64,000 nt of DNA, taken from the NCBI GenBank assembly GCA_009192285.1, contig WBVU01000017.1:744001-808000 (forward strand). The letters are read 5' to 3'. Of the stretch, positions 53,798 to 64,000 are shown one piece after another; positions within the stretch are counted from its first letter, which is position 1, and every line of letters begins with the position of its first letter. This DNA comes from Morchella semilibera. Taxonomy: Eukaryota > Ascomycota > Pezizomycetes > Pezizales > Morchellaceae. The notes under the pieces are model-generated. The model saw nothing but the letters and a program-made list of their open reading frames with translations, made no database searches and was not told where the DNA came from. The translations under genes and the position numbers were made by a program.

Positions 53798-55415
53798 TTG
53801 AGTCTTTGCACATACGCAGGGCCCAGTTTTTTTTTTATATTGTTTATTTGGTCGACCAGTGGCCATGGTCACTAATGTCATAGATGTTGATGCTGCGCTG
53901 ATGCCGATAGAAAAGAAATGTAACTTTAACCAGTAGAAATATACTCCCTTTGAATACATTATCTGCAGCTGTAATTGGTGTGCAGGAATTTGATACCCCC
54001 AAAATCTTACCTCGATTTATTTTGCCCCAAGAAGCTATATTCGGGACTTTGTTTATGCTAGGGACTATAGTTGACACATTGCGGTCCCGAAAAGCACTCA
54101 CCCTTGAAGCTCATATCGCAGTCGCAACGAGGCGCCGTAGTCGTGAATAAATTCATGTTTCTTTACTCTCAGTCCAGCCAGTCAGGGAGAAACTGGGTTC
54201 TTGGTGAAGACTCGTGAGTGAGCCAGCCCTATCAAATCCCCCTAAGGACCCTAATGTGCGTACAGTTTCGTGGTTAAGCATGACCATTAGCCATTCACTC
54301 GGGGCAACTCGATCCCCTCTTGCGCCGGCGGTTCGGGTGGGGACGATAATACAATATAATTGATTGAAAGGCGGTTAAACTTACCCCCTCATAGTAGATA
54401 TATACGTACCTATAATAGGGAGATTCAATTGTAGTCAGTGTGGGGATCACAATTAGGGCCTGCTTGGAGGGGCAGAGATATCATTGCGGCTTAGTACCAT
54501 GGTATTAGGGATATCATAGTATTTCGGTAAGCCATTCGACCACCACCACACCCCACTGCAACACCCCACTAAAACTTTGCCATAGCCTCGACCGGGCTGC
54601 GCCATGCATGTATATGTATACAGTATGTTTGACCGAATACTCAAGTGTAGTGGTAATACCCGGTATTATTTTGGAGGTGAAATACAACAAAACCGAAAAT
54701 ACGATGGCATTAAAAAAAATGCACCCGAATAGGCCCTTAATGAATTGATAAAAGGAAAGGGGAAAAAGGGGGAGTGCGAGGATCACTGAATATCACTCGG
54801 TAACCGTAATCCTCTGAGCAGCGGGGACATGAGCTCTAGCGGTGTATATAAGGGTCCCCCCAAAAAGAGCCAAAGAGCTACCAAAAACGCGCATCGTGGG
54901 GCTATGGACTAGATGCTGTGTGGGAGGGATATAGAGCGACCACGGAGCGGAGGTGCCCCAGCCGCGCATGGGGGACGTGGGTTGGATCTCCGGTGGATAC
55001 TTCTATTTTTTTTTCTTCTAGGGGTGGTGGGTAGTTTGCGAATGGGTATGCATTTTTTTTTTCTTGAGTAGGTGGATCCGGATAGATATATTTCTATTCA
55101 GCCCTCGTTCTGCCTCGTTTACACTCGGTCGAATTGGGAGGGGGTATTGAGATGGGAAAAGCCTTTTATGGGGGCTCGCGGCCTAGTGAGTATACGTAGA
55201 AATTCTAATTTAGTGAATGGCACCTAAACCTAGCTCTTTAGATCCCGGGGTGTGCACGCGAAGCTGGTACTAAACGGTGCATGAAGAAGTCATGGATTGG
55301 TGTACTGATAGATACATGTATACATGTATACATGTAGCTATACTCAGCTAGGACTGTTGCGGTGTAAAATGTTAATGATTTATCTTACTATTATAAAGTA
55401 CAGGAAGCCCTTATA

Positions 55416-55546
55416 TACTCGTCTACCAGCATAAGAACCAGAAAATGCGAGTGACAAAGTCAAGGATTAGATTATTTGTATGGAGTGGCAACGTTCTGAC
55501 AAATAATCCTTTCGCATTTTCTGGTTCTTACCCTGGTAGACGAGTA
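55416..55546. mobile_element. TACTCG-type MITE, copy 2
   Basis: A 131-bp element with almost perfect terminal inverted repeats: both strands begin TACTCGTCTACCAG, then share TAAGAACCAGAAAATGCGA after two mismatches, and further in share AAGGATT and ATTTGT. Ends are TA. It has no open frame of note. The same arms, more diverged, are found at 43634-43773. Confidence 0.85.
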
Positions 55547-56121
55547 CATTGTGGGGTGACAAAAGTTCTCGTGATTTCTGCATAGCAACCAGCAGAAACT
55601 TTCTAAAAATCTAATCCGGAAAGCCGGTAATAGGGACTTAAACCTACATGTAGTTACTATGTTCTAATTGGCTTGGCACAGTATAGATAAGAAATTTCTC
55701 ACAACATATTAGTCTAGAAATTAACATAACTATTAAAGCCAGGATATAATTTTCCAGGCTCGTATACTTGTAGTAACTCCAGTATGAAGTATCAATCAAT
55801 CAAGTAGTAACTCCAACGTTTGTCCTGAAAATGGCGAGTGATAACTCATGATGCCGGGTCCGGTGTTAGGTGTATGTAGGGTCGATGGTCAAGCAGCTCT
55901 AGCTTCAGGGAAAGATTTGTGAGTTTGTAGGCAGTGGGTGCTTTATATACATATGTTGTGTTGAGTGTAAGGAGGGGGGCTGCGGTTATTTGCTTTGTGG
56001 GCGTAATTGAATTCTAGGGCTTCCAGCGAAAGGAAATAATGCATTGACATGGAACCGAACTTGAGCCTTTCGTTTATCACACCACATCATAATATCTAGG
56101 CACCGGGGGGGGGGGGGGGGG

Positions 56122-56366
56122 AAGAGGAAGAGATATCGCACTGGTAGGGAATCGAACCCTGGTATTCTGAGCCACCTGGTAGTCCCATCGTTATAATTCG
56201 GCCGCAAACGTCCTCCCTCAAGGATCTGCCCCGTTCAGCTGGTTGCATTACCACTACATGTATGTACATGCATGCTAACGATGCTTAGCGTTAAAACGCG
56301 GGAAGTAGATGATAGCCCGCCCGTCCCCTGCCCAAACCAAATCTTAAATAATTCCCCTAACCCTAC
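56122..56366 (-). repeat. tRNA-like dispersed repeat, copy 2
   Basis: On the minus strand this copy starts GTAGGGTTAGGG, like copy 1 at 8590, and proceeds through TTTGGGCAGGGG, ATGCAACC, CCTTGAGGGAGGAC and CCAGGTGGCTC to a T-arm-like hairpin CAGGG-TTCGATT-CCCTA. Here the T-loop is canonical (TTCGATT), so it is closer to a true B box than copy 1. It differs by an insert of about 40 bp (about 56276-56315). It ends in a C/T-rich tail next to a 17-nt C run on this strand. Confidence 0.65.
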
Positions 56367-56573
56367 ATAACTTGAAAAGTACATGTACTTAATTGCCTAC
56401 ATGCAGCCAGCAGTGATTATCCCCACCATCTCTACCCTACGTACCGGTATTACTTCGGGAAGGCTTTGTCTATATGTAACCTACATGTAGCTCTTCTGCA
56501 GATCTGTGAGTCTGAAGTAATATCTTTTGAGTTGACTTCCCATCTCACGAAAACCTTGGAGGGCTCACGAAGC

Positions 56574-56852
56574 TACAGCCACTCATCAAAAGTGTTCGTG
56601 ATTCGGATTTAATATGACATGTCCGGCTCAAGTCAGTTATCAAACTGTGCATTGAATTGTTTAAAATCTCAAGCCACCAGTACTTAATGGAGGCTAAAAT
56701 CAATATTAGATCTTCATGGTGTTTTTACTCTCTGTTATCAGGTTTCTATAATCTTATAGATACATTTGGGTTCTTTGATACAACTCTGTAAGCCACATTG
56801 AGCACTGACCATCTTATATATGAATCACGAACACTTTTGAAGAGTGGCTGTA
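56574..56852. repeat. 279-bp inverted repeat
   Basis: The left arm ACAGCCACTCATCAAAAGTG continuing to TTCGTGATTC (56574-56604) is matched on the other strand by 56822-56852 with one mismatch. The 220-bp centre shows no coding sequence. It has the form of a non-autonomous element or of a relic fold-back. Confidence 0.6.
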
Positions 56853-59006
56853 CATGTATCCGACCAAGTCCGGGTTACAAAACGGCCCCACGAAACTTCT
56901 TTTCTGAGGATCCAAGTGCTCAACATATGTTTTAACCTCTATGCATCTCTCGGCCCGCTCATAGAAACGAGAATTATCCCATTTACCTGTCTCCTGCACC
57001 GGACAAGCCATGAAGATTAGTACAGGTTAGCCTGGCATACTATTGGAAGCTCTATGCAGTTACATATATATAGCAGGTGCCACCAATCTAGACGGTGTTT
57101 CTAGCGAAAAGGCAGCTACCGCCGTGCAGGTGTTCAGACTCATGTATGTGGTACTGAAGAGCAATTACAGTTATCCACGGTTATTCTACCTTCAGCTACA
57201 TGTACTTTCCCCGCCTCTTCATCTTACCAAATTACACGCCAGTACCAATCTCTACGTGGTAGGGTATACGCTCCCACCAATAAGCGCCCGCCGCGCTGAA
57301 GCCACCAACCAACCAGCCCTAGCTACATGAAATTACGAGTGCGGGCCGCGCGCCGGGAATGTCTTACCCTGTGAGCTCATCCCCTAAAATAGGCACAATA
57401 CCACAAAACATCGGTGGCCGCCTACACCATTAAGGGGGGCGAGACACTACCTATAGAAGCGGGCTGGAGTAGGAGAGGATCGACCCGGGCGGACCAACAT
57501 GGGGAAAGGCCGTACGGTTATTAATTGCTCTTTATGTCCACATGGCCGTGGGACTGGTGATGGTGGACCGTCGTGTGAGTTAGTCGCTCGAGTGACTCTT
57601 CATGACGGGCATATTCTCCCCACCCCAAACTTCTCCAGACGGCCTCTTCTACCTACTCCCATTCCCAGGTTATAAGACCTTCGGTCATGAATTGAACCCC
57701 CGTATAATTCTAACGTCTGATACGGCCTCTCTCCCTTACTTATAGTAAAGAATCCCCGCACTATACGGGAATGTGTGGCCAGTATGGTCACAGGTGCTAG
57801 GGCGGCCCGGACCAACGGAGAGCTGCTAGAAACTCTAGAAAGCACCACCGATCAAAACGGTACTTCCAACAACATTGACAAGAAAGCGAGCTTTTAATCC
57901 TACGTTGAGTCCGCATGCGTCTGGGGACATTTACATATGGTAGCAAAATTCGGGTATCAACAACATTGCTACCATCTCCGCCGGCCATTCCGGGTTCCCT
58001 TCCCTTCGGACATGCGATCTTAGGCACTGTGACCAGTGATAAGCGCCAGTCACCAAACTAACCAACTGCATGAAACCATGGTACTCTACCGGCCGGGTGA
58101 GACATTCCCGTGCATCTCCAAAAATAGCCCCCACGAAAACACCTACTCGCAGCGTGGGGAAATGACCGCCTGTTAATCGCTGCGCGATCAGCTTTAGGAG
58201 GAGTGTGACATCGCTTCTTGAGGTTAGGCCAAATAGATTACACCTATCGTCGCCGCCGGGTCGTCTTCTTGCCGATAGCGGCATGACGGTTCAGACCCTA
58301 TATCCCTATAGACATACCGACCTGTATATCTGCTATCTAGTCAATTGGTACTACCCTTGTACCCTCCACAGACACGACCTCTCCGCGACCTACAAACTCC
58401 TTCTTTACACCAATTTCTAGGTCTCTGTGCCTACTATACTTAGTGGCTACCTAACTACCTACCAATTGGAGTAATTGCCCATGATGGCAGACATAAATCA
58501 CCCACCAGCCCTGCACTCACAACCCTTTATCTGCCTCTCTCTACATATCCATCTCCTCCACCCTCACATACAAACCTCTGCCCCTAAGCTCACCCCCCCC
58601 TCCCAACCCCACCGCTTTCTAACAACCCTTTATTAATCCACCCTAATCTACTAACTATATGTAGTGCTATTATTTATGAGGACAGGGTTTTAATGTTCGC
58701 TGACATAAGCAAGCCACAAAATGATCATTGATAGGCACAATTCCTCGGTATTAATTCAATTCGGGCGGCAACGGCTTCTATCTACAGCTAAAAAAGCCAC
58801 TCACCCCCCAGCAAAACAATTTAAAGATAAATCCATTATCCCCAATCCCAAGTCTAGCTATCCCGGGTATCACATTACTGTTACAAACAAGCAATGAAAA
58901 CAAAAAGAACACAAAAAAAAAATTAACGCCATACCCAGCCATAACCCTCTAGATAGATCCCATCGGCCTCTGTATGTATAGCACGTTGAACTGGTGCTAT
59001 ATGTAG

Positions 59007-60803
59007 TTAAGCTATCAGCGCCAGCAGTAGCCTCTGATGGTTACCGCTTGTGTCGCCCTTCACCCTCGTGGCGAGATCCGTGCGCTTCGGGAACTCTCTC
59101 TTGTACGCATCCTTCACGTCTGCAAAATGTGCCTTATCCCAGTGCAGCATGGCAATGCGATATGTCAGCTCCTCCGTCCTCGTACCTGTTGCGAGAGATC
59201 AGTTAGCTATTTCCTCGTAGATAGGTGGAGGGATTCATTAAGACGTACCAACACCCTTCATCGTCTTCTCCAGCATTCTTGCATCGCGCAGTGCGCGGTC
59301 GTTCGCGCCCTGTAGAATATACAGTAGCGCATCCTCCATGTGGCCCTTAAACTTCTTCACAATGACGTCCTCGAGCTTCTTCTCCTTCCCCGCGCCATAC
59401 CGAGCATTATAGAGCTCCGTAATACGCCTTATCTGCGCATCGCTCCTAGTGCACAAGATCTCGGCGACCACATGCGCCTCCACAGTTCCTACCATCGCCG
59501 TATACAGCTCTACCACATCTTTCTCGATAGCCGCATCCATGATCGGCGCTCCCTCGTCGGTCCGCCGCGCCTCAATCGCGTTCCGGAAGAGCGCCTCAAC
59601 GCCGCCGCTCATCTCGCTCTTGATCCCATCGACAAGGTGCTTCCCATATGTGCGGTGGTACGCCGTCTCGATAGCCTTGATGTCGCCATTCTTGCGCCCG
59701 AGGAGCACCATATCCATGTAGACCGCCTTGTAGCTTACACCCGCCATCGCGCGCTTGAGCAGCCAGACGTCGAACGCCAGGGGACCAAGGATCACCGCGC
59801 GAACAAGGTCCTGGAAATCGTTGCTGAGGCTCTTGTCGACGAGGTCCGACACGCGCACACCGTGCTTGAGTAGGATGTGCTGACGGATGGACTCGAGCTG
59901 CTGCGGCGTTAGGAACGGGAGGATGTGGATCAGTGCATCTTCGCCGTCGCGGTTGAGGCCACCGCCGGGGCTGAGCGCCTTAAGAAGGACGTCGGCGTCA
60001 GGTTGTGGCTGATAATGCGGGGGCGCAAGTTCTTCTGCGAGGTAGCCCTGACTGAGAGGATAGGTGATGACGGGTGTGGCATAGGTGGGTTGTTGCCAGT
60101 TCGGGTCGTAGAGTGGAGATTGGGGGGCGCCATACATGGGCTGATGGTAGGGGGGTTGGTAACCAGGTTGGGGGGGTTGGTAGCCGGGTTGAGGGGGTGG
60201 GTATTGTTGAGGGGGATAGCCGGGGTATGGGGATTGCGCAGGGTAGGCGTAGCCCGCTTGCGGGGAGGGGGGGAATTGCTGCTGAGGATACTGCGGGGTG
60301 TTAGTGTGGGATGTTGGGGACAGGTGGGGTTGCACGGGGCTTACTTGGTATCCTTGTGCGGCGGCGGGGGGGTAGCCCTGATAGTAGCCCTGGGGTGAGG
60401 GTGGGGCGGGCTGTTGCTGCTGCATGGTGGGTGAATAGCCGCCAGCTTGTTGGGGGTAGCCGGGTTGTGGAGAGCCTGGGGGCGCTAGACCACCAGGGGA
60501 GGAGGGGGCGGTTCCATAGGGCTGCTGTTGGTACGGTGTCTGGGGAGTTGTGAGTTGTTGCTGATGCTGTGGCAGCTGCTGTTGAGGGGGTAGTTGCTGC
60601 TGCTGTTGAGGGGGTAGTTGCTGCTGCTGTTGAGGATATAGTTGTTGCTGCTGCTGTTGCTGCTGCTGTGGAGGAGGTAGCTGCTGCTGCTGCTGTTGAG
60701 GCGATTGTTGCTGCTGAGTTTGAGGTTGTAGTGGGGGCTGGCCAGGGACTTGAGTGTTAACCTGTGGCAGCTGCGGTTTAGTGGTGCTTGCAGGGTCTGA
60801 CAT
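59007..60803 (-). CDS. annexin with Gln/Pro-rich N-terminal extension
   Basis: Exons 60803-59249 and 59185-59007 join in frame to 577 residues (559 if the 54-nt intron candidate at 60344-60291 is removed). Annexins bind acidic phospholipids in a calcium-dependent way. Residues 1 to about 270 are Gln, Pro, Tyr and Gly-rich with long poly-Gln runs and PPQPGYQ-type repeats, as in fungal annexin C and animal annexins VII/XI. Four annexin repeats follow: the first with SPGGGLNRDGEDALIHIL, the second from about LLKRAMAGVSYKAV, the third with DVVELYTAMVGTVEAH, and the fourth after KGVGTRTEELTYRI. Only the fourth keeps an obvious GxGT calcium loop; the first three look degenerate, so calcium dependence may be weak. 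The 63-nt final intron splits that GxGT loop. ATG 60803 opens the acidic, Pro-rich leader. Confidence 0.93.
60291..60344 (-). other. candidate exitron (in-frame intron) in the annexin gene
   Basis: Read on the minus strand, this 54-nt segment starts GTAAGC, ends CCGCAG and contains CACTAAC eight bases before the acceptor AG region, an excellent fungal intron signature. Its length is a multiple of three, it lies in phase 0 (codons 154-171) and has no stop codon, so both spliced and retained forms encode annexin. Confidence 0.6.
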
Positions 60804-63744
60804 ATTGGTGAAGTTTGATAGGATAATGTAGGAGTAGTTAGTAGTAGTAATATCGATAATGGTAGTTACGGGATGTAGAGGTAGTAGCAGGTGTATATGT
60901 GAAGTGGGGTTTAAGAAAGCGGGGGTAATGACCAGGACTTAAAGGACGTCTTCTAGCTTCTGTGTCCAAGAGCAAAGACTCATTCAATGGGCAATGCAGA
61001 GACTCCGCCCCACCCCCCTTCATTGAATAAATTGTCTAATATCTAGTATTACAAGGTACACCCTTTATCCGTTCTTTCAATGATCATGGCCTAGACGCCC
61101 AAACCATTCAGAGAATGTGTGTGCGCGTGGATGAATGCGGCGTCCACGGCCACACACACATAGCCCAACAGGATGATATCACTACAAACACGCACCCGGT
61201 ACATAGTTAGGTATTTTGCTGGGCCTGCATTTGCAACCTTGTTCTAGAAAGACGGTGAAGATTATGGTAAGTATTCATGCAGGTAAGTACTCCAAGGCCT
61301 ACAACTGGCGACCCAGAATTTCACAGCCCAAAAATGCCACCACCACCGCACTGGGTCACCAGTTAAGTGGTCACATAGAATTTATCATGGCTGAGTCGGG
61401 GTGCATGAATAGTAGTGATAAGGCTGATTAAGGCCCTACTATCAAACGGTTTTACTGCACTACCGACTGAGGGGCTTAGTGAGCCTATGCACCGCCCAGG
61501 TCGGATCTAGTAGGTGTCGCGATCCTATGGGTATGAGCGAACCCGGGGCTGTCTCATTAACGACTGAGTTGGTTTTATGCTTCTCGCGAATTCGCGCGTG
61601 GCCGGAAAGTGCAAATAGGAAAGCAAGAAAGAAAAAATACGACGTGTGATCTGCATGTAGGTTGAGTCATAACCAAACCACAACTTCTCTCTATTTGTTT
61701 GCTGGTGTTTGTAATCGGGTTTTACACTCGCCTTAGGGTCGACTGCGAATCAGGTTGCCCCTCCCCAAGTGCAGTCAGTTTCGTCGCTGACCAGGAACAG
61801 CGTGTATATATGCATCTCTGTGTATCTATTGTTTCCAATGTAAATTTGCAAGCCTTTACTCATCACATCCTACATTTCACGGTATTGTACCTAATCACAT
61901 TGTACCATTGACCTTGAACCAACCAACCTATGGATGGGACCTCCCTAGTCCGTCTATTAACCCGCACCCGACCGAAACGAACTCATCTTCATTCAGCACG
62001 GACTCACTTCATCTCCCTTTCTTACACCGCACCCGCGCCCACCGCATTCCCTTGCATAATCAATTGTACCTAACCTATTCTCCGTTCGGTCGGGAGGGGG
62101 GTGGAGGCCCTCACTCGTCCATCACAAACAGGACCCGCGCCCGCCCTTGCGCAGGAACAGCCCTCTTGATCCATCAACTGATGGACCGTGCTGCTCGAGG
62201 GTTGGGGTTGTTTCCCCGGTAACTCTCACGTGAAAAACCCCATAAGCGGTCGTGATCAGCGCTAAAAACCGATATGATTACTTAATGCGCCGTAACCCCG
62301 TTTCCGGATCTTTTGTTTTTTTGTTTGCTAGGTTAGTATGGATGGTATCACGAGGAGATTGTGGAATAAACTGCATGGACTGTCTGCTGTCAGGGGTGGC
62401 CGGATGATGTAGGTACATATCAAAACGGGCGTAGGTGAAGACGAAGGGAAGTCTGTAGACCAAGATAAGTTATGTAGAGTAAGTAGGCAGAGTAGAGTAA
62501 GTATGTAGGTAGGTCGGTAGGCTTTATGTAGGATATCCTCACGATCGGTAGTGCTGTATCAGTAAGTGTCTGCAAAAAAAAAAAAACAAGATGGGATCGA
62601 GGATCGAGAGAATGAGCGGCTGTAAACATCTTCTCTTCCTTCAAGCCAACAACACACACCCACACACCCACAGCAGGGGAGGGGGGTCTACGTCGTCTAC
62701 ATGATAGGAAGAACATATCATAGATGAATCGAAACGAACGACCATCCACCCGCGCCGCCGTACTGTAGTACCCCCTGACCTGCGTTTCGTCGACTCGTGC
62801 TGCCATCAATCATATCACAGTACAACAGCAGCGGGAGAAGAAAAAAAAAAATAACCACCCCCCGCCAACTCACAATAATCTACCGAACGGACGAACAGTA
62901 GTCAACAACCCCCCTTGGGTTGAAGAACTATCTAGGGCAGAGAGAGTACCTAACCCATATACTCTGTACCCGTCCACGGCTGGTCCCTCCCTTCCACACA
63001 TTCCCCCCCCCCCCCCCACCCCCGTCCCCCTCAAGAACCGCCCAGTAGAAGTCTCGTTCCCCTAGCGACGTCGACCGCCGCCGCCGCAGCTGACTGCTAC
63101 CACCACTACCACGATCCCTCCCACCACCCCCCTCCCCTCCCTCCCCGCAAAAGGATAAGAACGCAGCACAACGATAGGAGAAGAGACGAGACAGCCCGTG
63201 ACCGCCGGTGCCACATCGGGAACCTTCTCTTTCGTCTCCGCTGTTGTTCGTCTGTTCGGGGCCGTTCGTCATCATCTCATCGCCAGCCAACGCCCACCCA
63301 CCCACCCTCTCCGCCGCCCAGGCCCTTTCCTATTCCTAAACCTGGAACGAACCACCTGCAAGCTAGCCTAGCTTGGGAGCAAAACATCTACTAGCAGCAA
63401 CCGGCAACCACCCCCCCCCCCCCATACCCATACCACTAACTCGATCACCTACCATCATTTCCCTCCACTACCACCTACTACCACCATCACCACAACCACA
63501 ACCATCATCAACCTACCACGACTCACCACCCAATACCAGCAACTACCACCGACAGACACTAAGACAACCCTATAGAATTGCCCAGGAGACATCACGTATA
63601 CACGACATAGATTTTTATTCACGAATTCTAACGACTAGTTCTACCATACATAATAGACGATACCCAACCCAGTCCAACCTAACCCAGCCCGCCCCCCCCC
63701 CCTCTCCGTCCCCCAACCCAACCCCAAAGTAGCAACAACACAGC
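60804..63744. other. divergent upstream region of annexin and nudE
   Basis: No gene is supported in this 2.9-kb spacer. From about 62.6 kb it becomes rich in C and CT tracts, with C runs near 63003-63017 and 63410-63423 and CCACTACCA-like simple sequence near 63460-63520, which suits a long 5' leader of nudE. Confidence 0.5.
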
Positions 63745-64000
63745 ATGCCGTCAAAGGACTCAGAAGCCCCGGACATGGACGTCCAGGAGGCTCTTGCTTT
63801 CTACAAGTCTCAGATCCACACGCTCGAGTCGGAGCTGGCAGACTTCCAGGCGTCTTCTCGGGAGCTCGAGCAGGAGCTCGAAAAGGAGCTTGAGGCAAGT
63901 GAGAAACAGCACCGCGAGCTGCGCAACAAGAACGAGGCTCTGCGCTACGAGGTGGACGAATGGAAGGTATGTTCATGTGTGTGTTGTGTTGTCTTTATCC
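63745..64000 (+). CDS. nudE: nuclear distribution protein nudE, first exon (partial)
   Basis: The coding exon 63745-63966 (74 codons) begins MPSKDSEAPDMD and continues as a coiled coil with ESELADFQASSRELEQELEK and NKNEALRYEVDEWK. These match the start of the NUDE/NDEL1 family, which links LIS1 to cytoplasmic dynein for nuclear migration and spindle positioning. A GTATGT donor follows at 63967 and the window ends inside the intron, so the LIS1-binding coiled coil is incomplete and the rest lies outside. The ATG at 63745 is preceded by a long C/T-rich leader. Confidence 0.9.
   Translation, partial: MPSKDSEAPDMDVQEALAFYKSQIHTLESELADFQASSRELEQELEKELEASEKQHRELRNKNEALRYEVDEWKVCSCVCCVVFI

Larger units (their letters stand above)
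53798..59006. other. 5.2-kb gene-poor region with three repeat elements
   Basis: No gene is supported. The region holds the MITE at 55416-55546, the second tRNA-like repeat at 56122-56366 and an inverted repeat at 56574-56852. TACATGTA is frequent (three copies in tandem near 55313-55336, then near 55649, 56256, 56383, 56481, 56852 and 57197). A 17-nt G run lies at 56105-56121. Confidence 0.55.

Noticed and set aside
54940-55020. Possible third tRNA-like repeat (GGGTTGGATCTCCGG followed by a T run)
   Set aside because: The T-arm does not pair and alignment with the other two copies is too weak.
59340-59873. 177-codon open frame on the plus strand
   Set aside because: Antisense shadow of the annexin core, which is clearly the real coding strand.

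Overview
The window is nuclear DNA from a filamentous ascomycete (Pezizomycotina). Genes are split by short introns (about 50-145 nt) with GT...AG borders and CTAAC/CTGAC-like branch sites. The recognisable products are typical fungal housekeeping proteins. Intergenic spaces are long and carry small mobile-element relics, which would suit a repeat-rich lineage such as the Pezizomycetes, but nothing here proves the species. I rebuilt every gene model by hand; in all complete multi-exon genes except SMC3 the exon phases sum to an intact frame.

Layout. 480-7094: a peroxisomal/mitochondrial-type carrier fused to a roughly 950-residue His-rich repeat tail, then a small basic protein ending in a PiggyBac-type zinc ribbon. 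9700-10784 (-): 1-acylglycerol-3-phosphate acyltransferase (SLC1 type). 12924-16822 (-): cohesin ATPase SMC3, with an apparent 1-nt frameshift near its 3' end. 18827-21581 (+): APC/C subunit CDC27, head-to-head with SMC3. 21582-37186: a 15.6-kb stretch without a supportable gene, holding decayed inverted-repeat elements. 37187-38459 (+): TALE homeodomain regulator. 38460-47331: a second gene-poor stretch (8.9 kb). 47332-49165 (-): BFR1. 51147-52126 (-) and 52847-53797 (+): COQ11 and the PDX2 glutaminase of vitamin B6 synthesis, divergently arranged. 53798-59006: third gene-poor stretch with a MITE, an inverted repeat and the second copy of a tRNA-like repeat. 59007-60803 (-): annexin with a Gln/Pro-rich N-terminus and a possible in-frame (exitron-like) intron. 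63745-end (+): first exon of a nudE homologue.

The genes do not form a pathway or cluster. Themes that recur are chromosome segregation and mitosis (SMC3, CDC27, BFR1, nudE) and membrane/lipid functions (SLC1, annexin, carrier). No CRISPR array, rRNA gene, secondary-metabolite cluster or intact transposon was seen. The most notable signals are the carrier/His-repeat fusion, the orphan PiggyBac zinc ribbon, the SMC3 frameshift, two small repeat families with more than one copy, and a strong excess of the palindrome TACATGTA in non-coding DNA.
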